Below, piece by piece: positions 8,141 to 18,285 of a stretch of DNA of 64,000 bases. The number at the start of each line of letters is the position of its first letter. Position 1 is the stretch's first letter. A program made the translations under genes and the position numbers. The DNA comes from an uncultured Sutterella sp. (GTDB taxonomy: Bacteria; Pseudomonadota; Gammaproteobacteria; Burkholderiales; Burkholderiaceae_F), in contig URFF01000001.1 in assembly GCA_900546995.1 (NCBI GenBank), positions 12,474 to 76,473 of the forward strand, given 5' to 3'. The notes below the pieces were generated by a model, which was not told the DNA's origin, made no database searches, and saw only the letters and a program-made list of their open reading frames with translations.

Positions 8141-9943
8141 TTATTTAGTAATTTTGACCGTATCAAAACCAGCAACCCGTTCACCATCGACTTCCGTAAA
8201 GAGAAAGAGCTCTGTCTTTACCCCTTCAAAAGTCGTGGCCACCGCACCCTTCACCGGGAAGGTAATGACGGCATCATTCATGCCATCGCCGTTCACATCC
8301 TTAAAGGTGACTTTCACAGGTTTTGCACGATGACGATTCAACTCGTCCTCACCGTCTGACCACGCAGAACCAAATTCAGTGACCTTCGGATCCAATTTCG
8401 TTGCGTCAAATCCTTTCTTGGAAAAGAGCACGACATCAACGGTTCCTTCATCACTCAAGCTTAACGTGTCACGCGTGACGAACACATCCCATTGCGCTGC
8501 TTTTTGCAAAACGCGTGATGCCAAACCCAACGCCTCGTTGTAATTGAGAACATTGAATTCATGCAAGAAATCACGGGCGCGTTCACGATTCACGGTCGCT
8601 AAAATCTTCGCCCGCTCTTCGATACCCGAGAGTTGTTTGGCTTTTGCCTTTTCAAAGTCTTCAATGCCTTCAAGGACGTCTTCACGCAAATCCGGCATCC
8701 AGTCCAGGAACTGCTGAGCTAGCACAAAGGTGTACACATTGCGATCAATCGAGAATCCCAGCTGATCGGCAGTGGCATGAAATTGTGCGCGGGTTCCGGT
8801 CTTGTAGTCCATGAACGATTGCGCATCAGCCGGCCCCGCCAAGGGGAAAGCCGGGACAAAAGCCGTTTCATAAGGACGAGCGTTTGAGCGCCAAGACACC
8901 GTTAAAAGCGGGTCCTTTGTCAGCTTAAAGACGACGCTATCGTGCGTGTCAATGTTGCCGATATCACGCAAGTCATACAAGTGCCAGCCTGTGACCGAGC
9001 GATCCACCTGATCGGACTGAGCACGCATCACTTTTTGGATATCCCAGGCTGTGACTTTTTCTTTTGGAATAATCGATTGCGGGATGGCGTTGTGATCCTC
9101 AGGGGCATTACCCGTCATGATCTTCATGAAGGTTTGAACACGCTGTTTATTCCAATCGGCTGCGCGACGACGATCCGGCTGATAGGCCTCTCGGAAATTA
9201 AAGTCGGAATAGTCGCCCGCTTTAGCCGGCTTGTAGGTGCCGATCTTGATGGCGTGTTCCACCAAATCGGGCGATGCGATAACATTTTCCTTATCGTTTA
9301 GATCCACATAGGTTAAGGAGTAAGAATTCGCTAAGAAGACGATTTCGTTATCTTGCACTTTGCGTGCCAAATAGCGATGCCCGCGAAGAAGAGCGACTTG
9401 CCACGCTTCATTACGGTCGGCAAAGGTGTAGGTACGACCTTCATGCGTATAGCCGTATTTCGTCACCAATTCAATGGCGATATCAACCGCTTCGCGAGCG
9501 GTATGAGCGCGTTCAGCCACAATGCGGCGCACGCCGTAACCCACGCCACCTTGTTTGACTTTTTCGTCTTTTTCAACCGTATCGCCACAGTTGTTGGACA
9601 CCACCACGACGCCGGCTTCGTTCACAAAGCCGTCGGAGAAGCTATAACCTTCCGGTGCGAGTGTTTGCGTCCACCAATAGCCTAACGTCTTTTCCACTTG
9701 AGGAATTTTCGCTGCCGTTGGCTCATAGGTGATCATTTCACCTTTTTTGTGTGTGGCGGCAGGCACCCAATATTGACTCATCAAAATACGACGGTCATTG
9801 TCTTCATTGTGCCCAATGAGAATTTCTCCGGTCGCGGAAGCGTCTTTGCCGACAACTACCGTGAAACAAGCTTGTGCAGACATCGCGGTTCCTACTAAAA
9901 GTGCAGCCACCGAAGCGGCTAAAAACGTTTTCTTAAAAGACAT
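8141..9943 (-). CDS. Exported C69-family dipeptidase, long form
   Basis: 600 residues. Second secreted member of peptidase family C69. A signal peptide of about 25 residues ends in AQA, and the following Cys26 (CFTVVVGKDASATGE) is the predicted N-terminal nucleophile. GHNEDND shortly after fits the family. It is about 100 residues longer than its paralogue at 3805-5304, with an extra C-terminal region (roughly 490-600) containing a hydrophilic segment, VTFKDVNGDGMNDAVITF, that resembles an FG-GAP or calcium-loop-like stretch. The start at 9943 is chosen because AGGAGG is 5 bases upstream, while the in-frame GTG just before it is only 2 bases away. Probably periplasmic peptide scavenging. Confidence 0.88.
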   Translation of the reverse strand: MSFKKTFLAASVAALLVGTAMSAQACFTVVVGKDASATGEILIGHNEDNDRRILMSQYWVPAATHKKGEMITYEPTAAKIPQVEKTLGYWWTQTLAPEGYSFSDGFVNEAGVVVVSNNCGDTVEKDEKVKQGGVGYGVRRIVAERAHTAREAVDIAIELVTKYGYTHEGRTYTFADRNEAWQVALLRGHRYLARKVQDNEIVFLANSYSLTYVDLNDKENVIASPDLVEHAIKIGTYKPAKAGDYSDFNFREAYQPDRRRAADWNKQRVQTFMKIMTGNAPEDHNAIPQSIIPKEKVTAWDIQKVMRAQSDQVDRSVTGWHLYDLRDIGNIDTHDSVVFKLTKDPLLTVSWRSNARPYETAFVPAFPLAGPADAQSFMDYKTGTRAQFHATADQLGFSIDRNVYTFVLAQQFLDWMPDLREDVLEGIEDFEKAKAKQLSGIEERAKILATVNRERARDFLHEFNVLNYNEALGLASRVLQKAAQWDVFVTRDTLSLSDEGTVDVVLFSKKGFDATKLDPKVTEFGSAWSDGEDELNRHRAKPVKVTFKDVNGDGMNDAVITFPVKGAVATTFEGVKTELFLFTEVDGERVAGFDTVKITK

Positions 9944-10006
9944 CACGGCCTCCTAAAGAAAAGGCCGACGTGCAACATCTGCCGCCGGCCGATGAAATGC
10001 TCACTC

Positions 10007-10023
10007 TTTAGGATAGACCTAAA
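10007..10023. promoter_or_regulatory. Operator-like dyad upstream of the second C69 peptidase
   Basis: TTTAGG (10007-10012) and CCTAAA (10018-10023) form an inverted repeat around five bases. It lies about 65 bases upstream of the peptidase ATG, between that gene and the ribonuclease gene. It recalls the TAGG/CCTA dyad of the other C69 gene, but the spacing differs. A weaker hairpin at 9963-9990 followed by TTTTCTTT may terminate the upstream operon. Confidence 0.3.
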
Positions 10024-10043
10024 TCGTATCGTTGTGGCCTTGA

Positions 10044-12011
10044 TTAATTTTGTGATTGATCGGAAGGATTGTCCACCTCAGTCCCAACGGCTTCCGAAAC
10101 CAATTCTTCGTCAGCTTCGAGCGCCTCTTCATCGGTTTCGTTAAGCACTTCACGCAAACGGGCTTCGAGCAACACATCAACGTAATCGACGCCCAACACG
10201 TCCAGAAGAATCTTCTGTCCACGAGGAAGCTCCGGCAGACCGGGCATGCGTTGCATAAAGGGTAACCCTTCAACACGAATCAATTCCCCTTTAACCACGG
10301 CCGCCTCGACCGTTTTGTAACCTTCTTGCTCAATATAACGCAGACTCCAATAACGCTCCATTTTGCGCTGGAAGTCGTTATAGGCACCGTAGGTCACTGT
10401 GAAGTTGGACACAATGGTATAAAGATCCGTGTCACTGGGTCGGTAACTCGCTTCTTTGTCCAACACCGTGCTAATCAGTTGTCGTTGATTGACCAAGTCG
10501 ACATAGCGGCGCAAAGGCGACGTGCTCCAAGCGTACTGCGGCACACCCATTCCATCATGCGGCCCTGGCGTTGTACTCATTTTGACGCGGCCCATGCTTT
10601 GCGAGCGATAAATACCCGCCACCCCCATTTCTTCAAGCCAACCACCCCAAACGGTATTGGCGAAAATCATCAATTCGCCGACAGCCAAATCAAGAGGCGA
10701 ACCACGTTTTCTGGACTTAAGCCGAATGGTTGCGTTCTCCCCTTCACCTTCCAAATCAAAACTCCATTCAAGGCGCCCCAACTGTTCCGGACGGCCTCTG
10801 ACCGCTTCACGATCGGCCAAACACTTCTTGGCAAACTTCCAAAGCCAGGTAATTTCCTCAGCGAAAGGATGATTGACGGTGCCCGCTAAAAGTTTTTCCT
10901 CGGTAAATTCATCTTCAATGAGGTCATAGCGAATGTTTTCACAAACGGAAATACGCTCAAGATGGGTTTCCGTCGCTTGCACTTCCAGGCTGTCTTTATC
11001 CACCACAGCGTAAAGCGACAGGCAGGGTACGGGGCGGCCAATATCAAGCGAGTATTCCTTAAACCACTCTTCTGGCAACATCGTTGTTTTAATGCCCGGC
11101 GCATAAACGGTTGATAAACGAGACCGCGCCAATTGATCGACATCGCTATCTCGTGTAATACCGAGGCTCGGTGCCGCAATATGGATACCGATTCGAATTT
11201 GATTCCCGTCGACGTACTCCACACTGGTTGCGTCATCAATTTCCGTGGTGGATGAGTCGTCAATGGAAAACGCCCGAACATTGGCTAGCGGCAAATTATC
11301 CCAGTCTGCTTCAGTGGGCTGACTTAAAGTGGCAGGAAAGCCCTTGCCCTTCGGGAAATACTGCGCGTAAAAACTATCCACATGCCACCGATAAGCCGAT
11401 GGTATGGCTTTCAATTCCAGCAAAAGCCGCAAAGGGGTCATACGTTTTTCGCTTGCGGCATCGGAAAGGGCTTTCCAAGCGGTGGAATTTTTATCCGGTG
11501 AAATGATTAGCTGAATCGCTTGAGCAGCAATCGCAACAGGAACCGTCCCCTCATCGACCATTTGCCGAACCCAACGTTTGCGCTCTTCTTCGGCCAAACG
11601 TTTTTTCTCCAACGCAACTAAAGCGGCTTTCAAGATATCCTCGGGTGCTCGCCGATAATTTCCACGCCCTTTGCGGTGGAAATAAATGGGATTGCCGTGA
11701 AGCGCCAAAAGGGTGGCAACCCGTTGCACCACACTTACCGTTTCGCCAAAATACTCTTTGGCAATACTCTCAAACGTAAATTCTCCCTCGGGGGCCACTT
11801 CCCAAAGGAAACCAACGTCAATGTCTTTTGTGAGCGCTTCGGCTTGAGGCATAACCTCACTAACCGCGGGTTTTTCAAAACTGAAAAAGACGTGTCCGCC
11901 TTTGACCTTCGTGCGCCGACCAGTCGTCAACTCCACCTGATAGGCATTACCGGTCTGTGATAAAACAGTCCCCACTTTGAATGTTCCGTCTTCTTCAAAG
12001 AAAAGAAACAT
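10044..12011 (-). CDS. RNB-domain ribonuclease (RNase II/R family)
   Basis: 655 residues. Probable 3'-5' exoribonuclease of the RNase II/R family acting in cytosolic RNA turnover. The RNB catalytic domain spans about residues 240-540 and opens with the acidic metal-binding motif SIDDSSTTEIDDATSV (249-264). TSPLRRYVDLVNQRQL marks its end. The N-terminal 240 residues resemble the betaproteobacterial form rather than the classical cold-shock pair of E. coli RNase R, and the last 40 residues are very acidic. It is shorter than typical RNase R, so I do not assign rnr or rnb. The ATG overlaps the marC stop (TGATG), which suggests translational coupling in the mpl-yqiA-marC operon. Confidence 0.88.
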   Translation of the reverse strand: MFLFFEEDGTFKVGTVLSQTGNAYQVELTTGRRTKVKGGHVFFSFEKPAVSEVMPQAEALTKDIDVGFLWEVAPEGEFTFESIAKEYFGETVSVVQRVATLLALHGNPIYFHRKGRGNYRRAPEDILKAALVALEKKRLAEEERKRWVRQMVDEGTVPVAIAAQAIQLIISPDKNSTAWKALSDAASEKRMTPLRLLLELKAIPSAYRWHVDSFYAQYFPKGKGFPATLSQPTEADWDNLPLANVRAFSIDDSSTTEIDDATSVEYVDGNQIRIGIHIAAPSLGITRDSDVDQLARSRLSTVYAPGIKTTMLPEEWFKEYSLDIGRPVPCLSLYAVVDKDSLEVQATETHLERISVCENIRYDLIEDEFTEEKLLAGTVNHPFAEEITWLWKFAKKCLADREAVRGRPEQLGRLEWSFDLEGEGENATIRLKSRKRGSPLDLAVGELMIFANTVWGGWLEEMGVAGIYRSQSMGRVKMSTTPGPHDGMGVPQYAWSTSPLRRYVDLVNQRQLISTVLDKEASYRPSDTDLYTIVSNFTVTYGAYNDFQRKMERYWSLRYIEQEGYKTVEAAVVKGELIRVEGLPFMQRMPGLPELPRGQKILLDVLGVDYVDVLLEARLREVLNETDEEALEADEELVSEAVGTEVDNPSDQSQN

Positions 12012-12622
12012 CAGAACGCTCCTTTCAACGTCGTCGTTATGAATTCACTGATACCTGATAAAAACATTTGCACGGCCATGGCGGCAAGAATCAATCCCAT
12101 TAAACGCTCAAATGCCGCCGTGGTTCGTTCACCCACCACGGCTTGAATTTTTTCTGCGAAAACCAACACGGCGGCACTGATCGCGCAGGTGAGCACCACA
12201 ACAGCAAGCCACTCGAGCATGCGCGAAGAGTCGCTACCGACTAACAGTAAAATCGTGGCCAATGTCGACGGACCGGCAATGGCGGGCACGGCAAGCGGCA
12301 CAATAAAAGGCTCTCCGAAAGGCGTTTCGCCAAATACCCCCTCTTTTGAGGGAAACACCATACGGATCGCCATTAAAAGCACAATAAGCCCGCCGCCAAT
12401 TGAAAGCGCCGCTTGGCTTAAGCCCAGCGCGGCAAGAAAACTGCTGCCCCCGAACGCAAAGACCGCCAAAATGAGCGCCGCGATAGCGCACTCACGAATA
12501 ATGATCCAAGCCCGACGCTTCGGTTGAGTGGTCTTTAACGACGAAATAAAAATAGGGATGTTCCCAAAGGGGTCTGCCATTAAAACCATCAACAAGAGCG
12601 CCGATACAAACGTATGTTCCAT
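12011..12622 (-). CDS. MarC family integral membrane protein
   Basis: 203 residues, almost entirely hydrophobic with about six membrane segments. It has the MarC (UPF0056) signature ADPFGNIPIF near the N-terminus and a GEPFIVPLAVPAIAGPSTLATI repeat region in the middle. The role of this family is not established. Its historical link with multiple antibiotic resistance has not held up. It lies 3 bases after the YqiA-like gene and overlaps the following ribonuclease start by one base, so it is an internal gene of a four-gene operon. Confidence 0.88.
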   Translation of the reverse strand: MEHTFVSALLLMVLMADPFGNIPIFISSLKTTQPKRRAWIIIRECAIAALILAVFAFGGSSFLAALGLSQAALSIGGGLIVLLMAIRMVFPSKEGVFGETPFGEPFIVPLAVPAIAGPSTLATILLLVGSDSSRMLEWLAVVVLTCAISAAVLVFAEKIQAVVGERTTAAFERLMGLILAAMAVQMFLSGISEFITTTLKGAF

Positions 12623-12625
12623 AAA

Positions 12626-13183
12626 TTAGCTATTAATAAATTGCTCAATTCGAGCCAAACACGTCTCAAAATGCTCAATTTGGTGATTATTACCTTCCAA
12701 TATCACCTGTTCGCAATCGGCATATTGCCTTTGTGCCTTGTGCCAGTCAAGTACTTCGTCATCTGTTGATAAAAAAACGAGGTAACGTTCAGGCTTTGTC
12801 GGTTTTGCCGCCATTGAAAGCATTTGACCTTCAAATTCGGGCTTAACCTCAATCGTGCGGTCAGTCCCATGAATAGTCTGAACGCCTAAATGCTCTCCAA
12901 CCACTTCCCAGGGTTGCGTTGCAGGATTTAGAAGAACAGCCTTACACCCGATTTTTTCAGCTAACCACGTGGCGTAAAAGCCACCTAAACTGGATCCGAC
13001 TAAACAAATATCGTTTGGCGAGATACCTTTGATCAAATCAAGTAAAAGCGCTTGCACTTCGTCAGGCGAACAGTTTAAGTCAGGGGCGAGAAACGTCTCT
13101 TTCGTTGCAAACGCTGATCGTAGAATTCTGCCTTTTTGACTTGCCGGTGAGGAACGGAACCCATGTAAATAAATCACAACCAT
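12626..13183 (-). CDS. YqiA/YcfP-like alpha/beta-hydrolase fold esterase
   Basis: 185 residues. Small alpha/beta hydrolase of the UPF0227 (YqiA/YcfP) type. The N-terminus VVIYLHGFRSSPASQK carries the oxyanion-side HGF motif. The nucleophile elbow GSSLGG places Ser65 as catalytic residue, an acid is likely in STDDEVLDW, and the histidine is in GNNHQIEHF near the C-terminus. The physiological substrate is unknown. It starts 4 bases after mpl. Confidence 0.85.
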   Translation of the reverse strand: MVVIYLHGFRSSPASQKGRILRSAFATKETFLAPDLNCSPDEVQALLLDLIKGISPNDICLVGSSLGGFYATWLAEKIGCKAVLLNPATQPWEVVGEHLGVQTIHGTDRTIEVKPEFEGQMLSMAAKPTKPERYLVFLSTDDEVLDWHKAQRQYADCEQVILEGNNHQIEHFETCLARIEQFINS

Positions 13184-13187
13184 TTGA

Positions 13188-14522
13188 CTATCCCTTTAAA
13201 GCTGCTAAGAGTTTGCCGTGAATACCGCCAAATCCCCCGTTACTCATCACCAAAATCGTATCGCCCGCCTTTGCATGAGCCACGGCCTCTTTAACACAAT
13301 CATCAATTTGGTGACATACCGTCACTTTGTCACCCAAGGCTGCCAGTGATGCCGAAGCATCCCAGCCTAACGTCGGTGCGGCATAGCAAACGGTGTAATC
13401 GGCCCCGTGCAGACTTTGAGCCAAGCGCGACTTCATCGTACCCAACTTCATCGTATTGCTTCGAGGCTCAAACACGGCAATCAAGCGTGCGCCGGGCTTC
13501 ATGCGGCTTCGCATCGCGGCGATGGTTTCAGCAATGGCCGTCGGATGGTGCGCGAAATCATCAATCACGGCAACGCCGGCTTCAATCCCCTTTAATTCCA
13601 TGCGACGTTTCACACCGGAAAAAGCCGATAACGCGTCAATGGCCGTTTGGGGATCGACCCCAACATGGCGGGAAGCCGCAATGGCAGCCATGGCATTGAG
13701 TTCATTGTGGTGCCCCGCCATGGTTAAAGTGAGCTCTCCGAGTCGTTTTTCTCCAAAATAGAGCGTCTGACCGTCAAGATGCCAACCGGTTAAACTATCG
13801 AAATACTCGCATTCACTATAAAGTCCACGCTCAATGACTCGGGTAAGAGCCTCGCTTTTCGCATTGACAATCAAGCGGGCATTTTGCGCCATGGTGCGCA
13901 CCAGATGATGAAACTGCGTTTCAATCGCTTGCAAATCCGGAAAAATATCCGCGTGATCGTATTCGAGATTATTGAGAATCGCTGTCTTCGGACGATAGTG
14001 AAGAAACTTTGATCGCTTATCAAAGAAACACGTGTCGTACTCATCGCCCTCAATCACAAAATAGGGGGACTTTGTCAAACGGGCCGAATGCTCAAAATTC
14101 ATCGGTACCCCACCAATTAAAAAACCGGGGTTTAATCCCGCTGACTGCAGTATCCAAGTCAGAAATGAACTGGTGGTGGTTTTGCCATGAGTTCCAGCAA
14201 CCGTCAAGACGTGCTTACCTCGCAAAAGGGTTTCGCCTAACCATTGAGGACCTGAGGTATACGGTAACCCTCTATTTAAAATGGCTTCCAGTAAGGGATT
14301 GCCGCGGGAAATGGCATTGCCGATCACCCATAGATCCGGGTTTAACGACAATTGATCGGCCTCATAGCCTTCAATTAATTCAATCCCGGCCGCACGCAAC
14401 TGATCACTCATCGGCGGATACACGTGAGCGTCGCAGCCTGTGACACGATGGTCGGCGGCCTTCGCCAATTGAGCGACACCGCCCATAAACGTGCCGCAAA
14501 TCCCTAAAATGTGAATGTGCAT
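13188..14522 (-). CDS. mpl: UDP-N-acetylmuramate:L-Ala-gamma-D-Glu-meso-DAP ligase
   Basis: 444 residues. Mur-ligase family enzyme that attaches recycled murein tripeptide to UDP-MurNAc, so peptidoglycan turnover products re-enter synthesis. The N-terminal HILGICGTFMGGVAQLA is typical of Mpl rather than MurC. The ATP-binding loop AGTHGKTTT is at 109-117, the central ligase domain contains EGDEYDTCFFDKRSKF, and the C-terminal domain has DDFAHHPTAI. First gene of a minus-strand operon. ampD (20784-21374) supplies the same recycling pathway. Confidence 0.95.
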   Translation of the reverse strand: MHIHILGICGTFMGGVAQLAKAADHRVTGCDAHVYPPMSDQLRAAGIELIEGYEADQLSLNPDLWVIGNAISRGNPLLEAILNRGLPYTSGPQWLGETLLRGKHVLTVAGTHGKTTTSSFLTWILQSAGLNPGFLIGGVPMNFEHSARLTKSPYFVIEGDEYDTCFFDKRSKFLHYRPKTAILNNLEYDHADIFPDLQAIETQFHHLVRTMAQNARLIVNAKSEALTRVIERGLYSECEYFDSLTGWHLDGQTLYFGEKRLGELTLTMAGHHNELNAMAAIAASRHVGVDPQTAIDALSAFSGVKRRMELKGIEAGVAVIDDFAHHPTAIAETIAAMRSRMKPGARLIAVFEPRSNTMKLGTMKSRLAQSLHGADYTVCYAAPTLGWDASASLAALGDKVTVCHQIDDCVKEAVAHAKAGDTILVMSNGGFGGIHGKLLAALKG

Positions 14523-14585
14523 TATTTCATTAACCTGACAAAGCGTTTAGTCTGATCATTTTAATTAATTTGTAGGGAGCTAACG

Positions 14586-15257
14586 ATGGCTACAATCCCC
14601 GATCCCAATCAAATTTTTGCTAACGAATACGGTACCACCTGCTATCTGAAAAACATCATTAAAGCGCCCAACATTCATATCGGCGACTACACCTACTACG
14701 ACGATAGCGATGATCCCACGCAATTTGAAAACCGCAACGTCCTATTTAACTATCCGGAATACTTTCCCGATCAGCTCATTATCGGGAAATTTTGTGCAAT
14801 CGCCCAAGGCGTGCAATTCATGATGGGCGCAGCCAATCATCGCACCGCAAGCATCAGTACCTATCCTTTTAATGTGATGGGAGGCCTCTGGCGGGAAAAA
14901 ACAACGCCGCACGTGAGCGAATTGCCGCTAAAGGGCGACATTGTGATTGGCAACGACGTTTGGATCGGGCGGGAGGCGAAAATTTTACCCGGCGTCAAAA
15001 TCGGTGACGGCGCCATTATCGGAGCATACGCCGTTGTTGCAAAAGACGTTGAACCGTACTCGGTGGCAGTCGGCAATCCTGCTCGAATCGTTAAAAAACG
15101 CTTCGATGATGATTTCATTCGGGATTTGCTCGAACTTCGCTGGTGGGATTGGCCGATCGAAGAGATCACCGATTTTCTACCCATTTTGACTTCGACGGAC
15201 CTCAATGCTGCGAAAAAAGCCGTCAAAGCCCGTTTAAACACGAAAACGAGTCAATAA
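14586..15257 (+). CDS. CatB/Vat-type O-acetyltransferase (hexapeptide repeat)
   Basis: 223 residues. Left-handed beta-helix acyltransferase of the xenobiotic acetyltransferase branch, which includes CatB chloramphenicol and Vat streptogramin acetyltransferases. Hexapeptide repeats run through [20 protein letters not shown], where the final His fits the catalytic base of the family, and then [39 protein letters not shown]. The C-terminal WWDWPIEEI is also characteristic. AGGGAG precedes the ATG. It is divergently oriented from mpl with only 63 bases between. Chromosomal members often have no proven drug target, so resistance cannot be claimed. Confidence 0.87.
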   Translation: MATIPDPNQIFANEYGTTCYLKNIIKAPNIHIGDYTYYDDSDDPTQFENRNVLFNYPEYFPDQLIIGKFCAIAQGVQFMMGAANHRTASISTYPFNVMGGLWREKTTPHVSELPLKGDIVIGNDVWIGREAKILPGVKIGDGAIIGAYAVVAKDVEPYSVAVGNPARIVKKRFDDDFIRDLLELRWWDWPIEEITDFLPILTSTDLNAAKKAVKARLNTKTSQ

Positions 15258-15279
15258 CCCTTAAAACACTTCAAAAGTG

Positions 15280-15344
15280 CCCCATTTTTTCCATTGAAGA
15301 AAACGGTTAGTCCGCTCACAAAATCAGGACTAACCTAAATGGGG
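15280..15344. promoter_or_regulatory. Nested inverted repeats upstream of accB
   Basis: GGTTAGTCC (15305-15313) pairs perfectly with GGACTAACC (15327-15335). This hairpin is enclosed by CCCCATTT (15280-15287) and AAATGGGG (15337-15344). A small hairpin CACTT/AAGTG precedes them. No clean T run follows, so this may be a structured mRNA leader or the end of the acetyltransferase transcript. The rest of the 257-base gap to accB shows no gene. Confidence 0.45.
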
Positions 15345-15514
15345 GATCATTCAATATCATCCAAATCGCAAAAATTAGCCGAAATTACTAGACTTTTAAC
15401 GAAAAAAGCATGAAAATTCGACTTAAATTACTGTTTTTATCGGTTTTTACACAACTTAGCTCGTTCAGAGCGGTGTAAGACCGTCCGAATACTTTACCCA
15501 TGGGGAATTGACAA

Positions 15515-15979
15515 ATGGACTTACGCAAATTAAAAACCCTGATTGACTTGGTTGCCGAAAGCGGCATTTCTGAATTGGAAGTCACAGAAGAAAACGATAA
15601 AGTGCGTATCGTCAATAAACCGCAAGCCGTTACGGTTGCCGCACCGGTAGCTGTTGCCGCACCGGCTCCGGTGGCCGCACAAACGGCTGTGCCCGCTGCG
15701 CCTGAAGCCGCCGCCCCCGCCCCGGCCCCCGAACCTGTTAGTGAAGGTAAAACGGTCACGTCTCCGATGGTTGGCACGTTCTATCGTGCGCCGAATCCCG
15801 GTGCCGAACCGTTTGTAAAGGTTGGTGATCATGTTGAAGTCGGCCAAACTCTTTGCATCATTGAGGCCATGAAGTTACTCAATGAAATTGAAGCCGAATA
15901 TAGTGGTACCGTCAAAGAAATCTGTGTGGACAACGCACAACCCGTTGAATTCGGTCAACCCCTCTTTATCATCGGCTAA
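15515..15979 (+). CDS. accB: Biotin carboxyl carrier protein of acetyl-CoA carboxylase
   Basis: 154 residues. Carries biotin between the carboxylase and carboxyltransferase of acetyl-CoA carboxylase, the first committed step of fatty acid synthesis. The order is a short N-terminal helical region, an Ala/Pro-rich flexible linker (about 40-75), and a biotinyl domain (about 80-154) with the thumb and the biotinylation motif [12 protein letters not shown], Lys120 being the biotinylated residue. The more usual EAMKMMNEIEAD is slightly altered but the lysine context is intact. Five bases separate it from accC, the standard accBC operon. Confidence 0.96.
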   Translation: MDLRKLKTLIDLVAESGISELEVTEENDKVRIVNKPQAVTVAAPVAVAAPAPVAAQTAVPAAPEAAAPAPAPEPVSEGKTVTSPMVGTFYRAPNPGAEPFVKVGDHVEVGQTLCIIEAMKLLNEIEAEYSGTVKEICVDNAQPVEFGQPLFIIG

Positions 15980-15984
15980 TCACC

Positions 15985-17361
<1,377 letters not shown>

Positions 17362-17365
17362 GCTT

Positions 17366-18268
17366 ATGCGTGAGATTGCTTTATACGTCACCGAAGGCGC
17401 AGCTGAAAAGTTGGGCGAAGCGTTGATGGACGCCGGTGCCCTTTCCGTGACGATTGAAGATGCAGATGCCGATACGCCTGATGAGCAACCGCTTTATGGC
17501 GAACCCGGTTTGGAGCCGGAACACACGGCTTGGGCCAATTCGATTTTGAAGATTTTGGTTGATGATGATTTCAACGCCGGTCTTGATATCGCAATCGCTG
17601 CTAAGGCCCTCGGCATTGCCGAACCGAAAGTAATGAGCGATGAAACGGTTGAAGACGCAGACTGGGTGCGAATCACCCAAGCGCAATTTCAACCGGTGCG
17701 AGTCTCTGATCGTTTGTGGATTGTGCCGACGTGGCATGAGCCGCCTGCCGGTGACAAAGCCATCAACATCCGATTGGATCCGGGCGTGGCTTTCGGTACG
17801 GGTTCTCACCCGACCACGCACCTTTGCCTGCAGTGGCTCGATGACAATGTGAAAAGTGGCGAAACCGTGCTTGATTACGGCTGCGGCACGGGGATTTTGG
17901 CGATTGCCGCGAAAAAACTCGGTGCAAGCGACGTTTTAGGAACGGACATTGATCCGCAAGCGGTTGACGCTGCTATTGACAATGCAAACGCTAACGAAGC
18001 ACCCTGTCGCTTCGTGCTACCGGATGCGATGCCGGTAGGCACCTTTGATATCGTGGTAGCCAATATTTTGTCTAACCCTCTTAAACTGTTGGCGCCCGCG
18101 CTTTTAGCTCGGGTTAAAGTCGGAGGTCATTTGGTGCTTTCCGGCGTGTTGGCCCGTCAGGCTCAGGAAGTCATTGACGTTTATCGTCAACACGACCCAA
18201 AGGTTGAACTCTCCGTATGGAAAGAAAAAGAGGGCTGGGTTTGCATTGCGGGCTCGCGTAACGCTTAA
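17366..18268 (+). CDS. prmA: Ribosomal protein L11 methyltransferase
   Basis: 300 residues. Methylates ribosomal protein L11 using S-adenosylmethionine. The N-terminal substrate-recognition part reads MREIALYVTEGAAEKLGEAL. The methyltransferase domain shows LDPGVAFGTGSHPTTHLCLQWL and the SAM loop DYGCGTGILAIAA, and NILSNPL replaces the commoner NILAGPL. The frame is open 34 codons further upstream inside accC, but the ATG at 17366 with GAGGAAC before it matches the family start. Third gene of the accB-accC-prmA transcript. Confidence 0.95.
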   Translation: MREIALYVTEGAAEKLGEALMDAGALSVTIEDADADTPDEQPLYGEPGLEPEHTAWANSILKILVDDDFNAGLDIAIAAKALGIAEPKVMSDETVEDADWVRITQAQFQPVRVSDRLWIVPTWHEPPAGDKAINIRLDPGVAFGTGSHPTTHLCLQWLDDNVKSGETVLDYGCGTGILAIAAKKLGASDVLGTDIDPQAVDAAIDNANANEAPCRFVLPDAMPVGTFDIVVANILSNPLKLLAPALLARVKVGGHLVLSGVLARQAQEVIDVYRQHDPKVELSVWKEKEGWVCIAGSRNA

Positions 18269-18285
18269 TGATTTGAAAGCAGCAT

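Noticed and set aside
9963..9990. Hairpin GGCCG/CGGCC as a firm terminator or attenuator before the second C69 gene
   Set aside because: The stem is only 5 bp with a long loop, and the T run is interrupted and overlaps the ribosome binding region. It is mentioned only as a weak possibility.
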